Shown here piece by piece: positions 54,201-60,200 of a DNA stretch of 64,000 nt. The DNA is from Tridacna crocea. Lineage: Eukaryota > Mollusca > Bivalvia > Cardiida > Cardiidae. The notes under the pieces were generated by a model that saw only the letters and a program-made list of their open reading frames with translations, was not told where the DNA came from and made no database searches. The position numbers were made by a program, and so were the translations under genes. The first letter of the stretch is position 1, and the number at the start of each line of letters is the position of its first letter. The DNA lies in assembly GCA_943736015.1 (NCBI GenBank), contig OX031065.1, positions 33,432,427 to 33,496,426 on the forward strand, given 5' to 3'.

Positions 54201-57200
54201 GAGAAATCACACAGATGAGAAAGACACTGATGGAAGATTACAAAATAACCCCAGATATTGTAGCAAACTGTGACCATGAAATTCAGAGTTTCTGTCGAGG
54301 TGGTTTGGAGAGAGGAGGCAAAACTCTTCACTGCCTCATGAGAATTGCAAACCCAAGAAGACAGAAGAAGGTGAAAGGAGAAGAACTGACTGTAGAGTGC
54401 AAGGCAGCTGTAAGATTAAATTCTTTGTAAAAATTATTGACTATTAGACACATTTGCAACCTACATCCTTTGAAGCATCCTTATGAAATATGAAACTAGA
54501 TAGTGGTTTATTATACTTGAAAGTATCCTGGTATCAAGAGATATTGCTTGTTATGAACCCAATCTTTTTCAGAAATGGCCCGCCTGGATGGCTCAGTGGT
54601 GAGCGTGTCTGACTCATGACCTGGTGGTTATGAGTTTGATACCTGGTTGAGGCGAACTTTCTTTCTGGCCTATTTTTGCCTCTCACCTCTGCTGAAGCAT
54701 ATGAGAAAAGTTGTCTGTGGCTTTGGAAAGAAAATTGTGTTGGTACTGGTATGAGAAAGCCAGGAAACACATGTGCGTCACCGACCGCCATGATATGACC
54801 TTTGCTGTTAAAGTGGCATTAAACTCCAATACAACCAACCAACCAACCAATTTCCAGAAATGGCCTGCTGCAAGATAAAAATAGATGGTCTGTAGGAGGC
54901 AACATTTTTATCTATTTTTATATACAAAAATAACTTTATGTAGTCAATTGATTTGGAATTTTTGGACCTATTGTAGACAAAAAAGTTGTAACTCTGGCTA
55001 ATTACAAGCACTTGTTCCATTTCACATCTTTTCCATATTACTAAAGATACTATTCCTTTCATTTAAGTATTCTGCATGGGGTCCTGGGTGACTGAGTAGT
55101 AAAATGTAGGACTTTCAAGCTAGCTAGTTTTGGCCTCACTGGAAAGTTAGATTTTTCATGAGAATGCCTTTTGAAAACCCCTAGTCTAGTTCTGATGAAA
55201 TACAAGAAATGTACAAGTATGTGGGCTGTTGCAGTGATGTGACTACATGATGTTAAAAGTGACATTAAACACAATTCAATTAAATCAGTTATTTTGCTGT
55301 AATGTAGATCATACCAGTTGATGGTTTATTGTAGATTATGTTTGATGCAGACCAGACTAACTTTGTTGTCTTTTATTTCAAGTACGTTTTATATAGACAG
55401 GTCTAAAATTTGTCGTTTGGGAAAGGAATGAACATTAACTCTGAACCATCTACCATACAATCACAAATTTTCATGACCCTCTAATAGATGGGTTTTGAAA
55501 ACATGGTAAAAAAAGAAAAAGCTGGTAACCAGCATTTTCTCCTTTTCCTACAATATTTTCTACCCTATCAAAGAGAGACTTTCATTTGAGTTTCGTAAAA
55601 TGGTTGCTGGCAGGCCAGAGGTAAAATTTTACACACACCAAAGATGAAAAATTGCTCAAGAGCACATCCAAGAATGAACCCTGGTACGGTGTAATGACCA
55701 TTGCAGACTGCGAGTTGACATGGGTGGAATGTTTTGCTTCTTGTAAATTTATGTCATGTCAGAGGACCATTTAATCCCACAGTTCAATTGGTTGAAAATG
55801 GGTTTTACAGATCCATTATAAATACTTGACCTAGGTATAATGTGTCACAGATATGCATTGAACTCCCTTGCGACAAAGTATGGCACAAATTATGTCAACT
55901 TGTCCATGGATAGCATAGCTTGAAATTTCAACAAGCCTGCCCGGATGGCTCATTGGTGAGCGTGTTGGTCTCATGACCTGGTGGTTGTGAGTTCGATACC
56001 TGGTTGAGGCAAACTTTCTTTCCGGTGTATTTTCGCCTCTCACCTCTGCTGAAGCATGTGAGAAAAGTAGTCGGTGGCCTTGGAAAGAAAGTAGTGTTAG
56101 TACTGGTATGAGAAAGCCAGGAAACACGTGTGCGTCACCGACTGCCATGATATGACCTAAACTGTTAAAGTGGTATTAAACTCCAACACAACAACAACAA
56201 CAGAAATTTCAACACTCCACTGTGTTACTGTTTTATAATTTTGACAGCTTGATGATCTCATGACAGAAGCTAATGTGGCAGAAAATGTAAAGATAGATAG
56301 GGTGTTGCTGGAGGCTTGTGGTGAGGTAATGGATAAGGACTGTGCAAACACTAAAGCCAAAGGGTAGGTCATGTTTGAGTCTCTGTTGGCTCATTGCATT
56401 CTGAATTTTCTGCAGATGATTTTGAAATCTCTTCCTCATTATCACTTCCTGATGACTGTTTTTGTCATACTGCACACAGCTTTGAAAACAAAAGGTTAAC
56501 TCTTAACCACACGGGAAAAATTTAGACTGGTCCAAATTGAAAGCATTTGCAGACTACAAAATAAAGGTGACTGAAAAATTGAAATTTGTTCTGGGAAGGG
56601 TAGGAAACACTGTGGGAAAAGGAGAAAATGCTGGTTAGCAGCATTTTCTCCTTTTCCCACAGTGTTTTCAAAAGGCTTCTTTCTTGGGGGCGTCAAAAGT
56701 AAGGATTGTATGGTAATGGGTTAAATAATGGCTTGCAGCAGTCTTCCATTCATAATAACTTTCGCTTGTGTATTCATTTATAAAAATTAATGTTACTTTA
56801 TATTTGATATTCATATTGTAGTGGGTCCTGTGTGGCTCAGTGGTAAAGTGTAGGACCTGTGACCTGGAGGTCCCAGGTTCGAGCCTCGCTGGCTTCACTG
56901 GGTTTTTTTCACAGGAGTGTCCTTGGGCAAGACACTTCAGAGCCTAGCCCAGTACTGGTGAAACCCGGGAAACATGAATATGTGAACTGTCGCCGTGATA
57001 TGACTGAAATACTGTTGAAAGCAGTGTAAAACACCATTCAAACAAATCATATTGTAGAAGGACATAGAACAAATTAAGATGTGACTCAAATTATGAAAAA
57101 AAATCAACATTGTATTTTCTAGGGTAAACAACTTTGTTGCAAAAGGAGAAAATCCTGGTTACACAAGCTTGCTCACTAAAGAGTTAAGTATTCATATAAC

Positions 57201-60200
57201 CCCATATTTTTAACTTCTAAATTTATATATTGTCATTTTTTGCCTCTTTTTTACAGAAAGATTAATTGTCTAATGGAGAATCTAGATTCAGACAGTATGA
57301 CGGATGAATGTGAAGATCGACTTTTAGAAATACAATACTTCTTAGTTAGGGATTTCAAGTAAGTGTTCCAAGCTAGTCTTAGGAAAAATGGCTGATTGGA
57401 TGAATTTCTAGAAAAGTAAAAGGGCTTAACCCATTACCACACAACCCCGACTTTTAATGACCCTGAGAAAGAAGCCTTTTGAAAACATTGTGGGAAAAGG
57501 AGAAAATGCTGGTAACCAGCATTTTCTCCCTTTCCCACAATGTTTTCTACCCTTCCAAAACCAAATTTCAATTTTTCAGTCACATTTATTTTGTCGTCTG
57601 CAAATACTTTCAATTTGGACCAGTCTAAAATTTTCTTGTGTGGTAAAGAGTTGACTCATTACCAAACAACAAAATTTTAGGTTTGTCCAAATCAAAAGCA
57701 TTTGCAATAGACAAAACAAAAGTGACTGAAAATTTGAAATTTGTTTTGTAAAGGGAAGAAAACATTGTGAGAAAAGGAGAAAATGCTGGTTACCAGCATT
57801 TTCTCCTTTTCCCACAATATTTTCCAAAGGCTTCTTTCTTTCTTTCTCAGGGTCGTCAAAAATTGGGATTGTGTGGAAATGGGTTAATGCACAGCAATAA
57901 AAGATTACACCCATGTCTTCCTGGACTGCACAGGCTGCCAGGGGTGAAAACATTTTGCTTTTCGTTGATTTTCTGAATGTTCAAGTACCATTCAACCACA
58001 TGGGCCATTTGGTTGTTAGACATTATTAGTTGAACGATCAGGTGGCAGGGGACTTCGGCTTTGCCTGTGGCTCGGGGTGACATAATTAACCACCGCCATG
58101 AACAAGTTTCCAAGTCCCCTGCAACCTAACCAGACAAAGAATTTGCAAAGTTTTGTCTTTTCAAAGGGCCTTAACCCTTTACCAAACAACGGAATTTTAG
58201 ACTGGTTCAAATTGAAAGCACCTGCAGACTACAAAATAAACATAACTCAAAAATTGCAATTTGTTTCCAGCAGGGTAGAAAACATTGTTGGAAAAGGAGA
58301 AAATGCTGGTTACCAGTATTTTCTCCTTTCCCCACAATGTTTTCAAAAGGCTTCTATCTCAGGGTCGTAAAAACCAGGGATTGTTTGGTAAAGGGTTAAG
58401 GGAAATTTTCCTGTTTTATATTTCACGAATTGAATATGCAGACGAAATAGAAATTCCCTTCTGAGCGCCCCAATTGAATAAAAACTGATGTCACTTGTAA
58501 CTGAAGTCACTAAAACATGCATTTTGGTGCATAAATATGCAGTCTGGTGATCGATCGACGCCGTCATTTAACAGGCCTTGATACATATACAGAAGACAAT
58601 GGCCTAGTATTTGGCTTTTATAATGTAAAAAAGTAAATATCATTGGTGATCATTATCAAATTATAAGTGTTGTCTAAATAATTTCTGTACAGCCCTTGTA
58701 CTTGTAGTTACTAGCTATAACAAACAGTTTGTAAAAAGAACAGTTGCTTGTATTTAGTGATGGGTCTCATGCCCACAATGTTTCTCCATAATTTGGAATG
58801 AATTATTTTTTTTGTTTTAACTCTTTACCAAATGAATAAACCGTAGATTACTTCGAATTGAAAGCATTTGCATTCGACAAAATAAATGTGACTGAAAGAA
58901 TGAAATTTGTGCTGGAAGGGGTAGAAAACATGATGGGAAAAGGAGAAAATGCTGGTAACCAGCATTTTCTCCTTTTCCTACAATGTTTTCAAAGGCTTTT
59001 ATTCTAAAGGTTGTTTAAAGTTGGGATTGTGTGGTAAAGAGTTTACCCTTTATCACTTCATCCTTAGTTTCAAAAGCCCTGAGAAAGACGTCTTTTGAAA
59101 ATGTTAAGGGAAAAGGAGATAATGCTGTTGACCAGCATTTTCCACTTCTCCTGATACCTTTTCTATCCTTTCATGGACAAAATACCATCATACGAGTAGC
59201 ATTTAATTTGTTGTCTGCTAAAGCTTTTAACCCTTTACTCCATAGATACTCGTTTCTACATTTTGCTTGTATGAGTCTTTGGAAAACATTGTGGCAAAAG
59301 GTGAAATTGCTCGTGACGAGCAATTTCACCTTTTGTCAGAATGTTTTCTATGTTATCAAAAGGTGTCATATACACATATTAAGAAACGGCATCATCCTTG
59401 CTGTTATTTAGGGTCAATTAGAGATACCATAGAAATGCCCTATGGGGTAAAGGGTTAACCTGTGCTTGTCTAAGAAATTGTTCTTAGGTTAAATGTGTAT
59501 CAGTTGTGAGTTTTTCTTTTTTCACATAAAACTCCTGTAATATTTACAAACGCTTTCTTTTAGGTTAGATCCACAACTATACAAGGAATGCCATGCTGAT
59601 GCTGTAAAACTTTGTTATGCCTCGGAAAACTGGATTGAACTTGATAAACCTTCAGCCTCTTATGACCCTATGGTGTTCTCATGTTTGCATAGACATATAA
59701 AGCAACCTAGTCAGGGAGGACTGAGTAAAGACTGTGTTCATGAAATAAGACGTGTTATGAGACGGAGAGCCAAGAGGATTGATTTAGAACCTGAAATTGA
59801 GGACAATTGTTTGGCAGATCTTGGTGCTTTCTGTTCCGATTTGAAGACATATGGAAAAGGAGAGGTATAAAGTAGTTTTTGTTCTCTGGTGAAACATACT
59901 TGAGTGTCATTTTGCATAGCTGCTATAAAATCTACAGTGGTATTTTTTATCCTCAAAGGCACAGTTGAGCCTGTTAGACAGGTCAGCCTTTTAGACAGAC
60001 ATTTTCTGAGGGGTTTACGTACAGGTCAAATATTTTACAATCATACCTAAATGTTGAAACAGTTGTAAGGAAAACCTTAATTTCATCTTTTAAAAGCCTT
60101 TTGAAGTGGGACTTCTGAATAATTGTGGGAAAATACTAGTAGCCAAACATTTCCCTTTTAAGCAGTACTGGCTGATGCCAAGCAAGCATATATAATGGGC

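Noticed and set aside
54581-56202. tRNA genes at SINE heads
   Set aside because: tRNA-like boxes belong to SINEs with tails and target duplications; cloverleaf pairing is poor.
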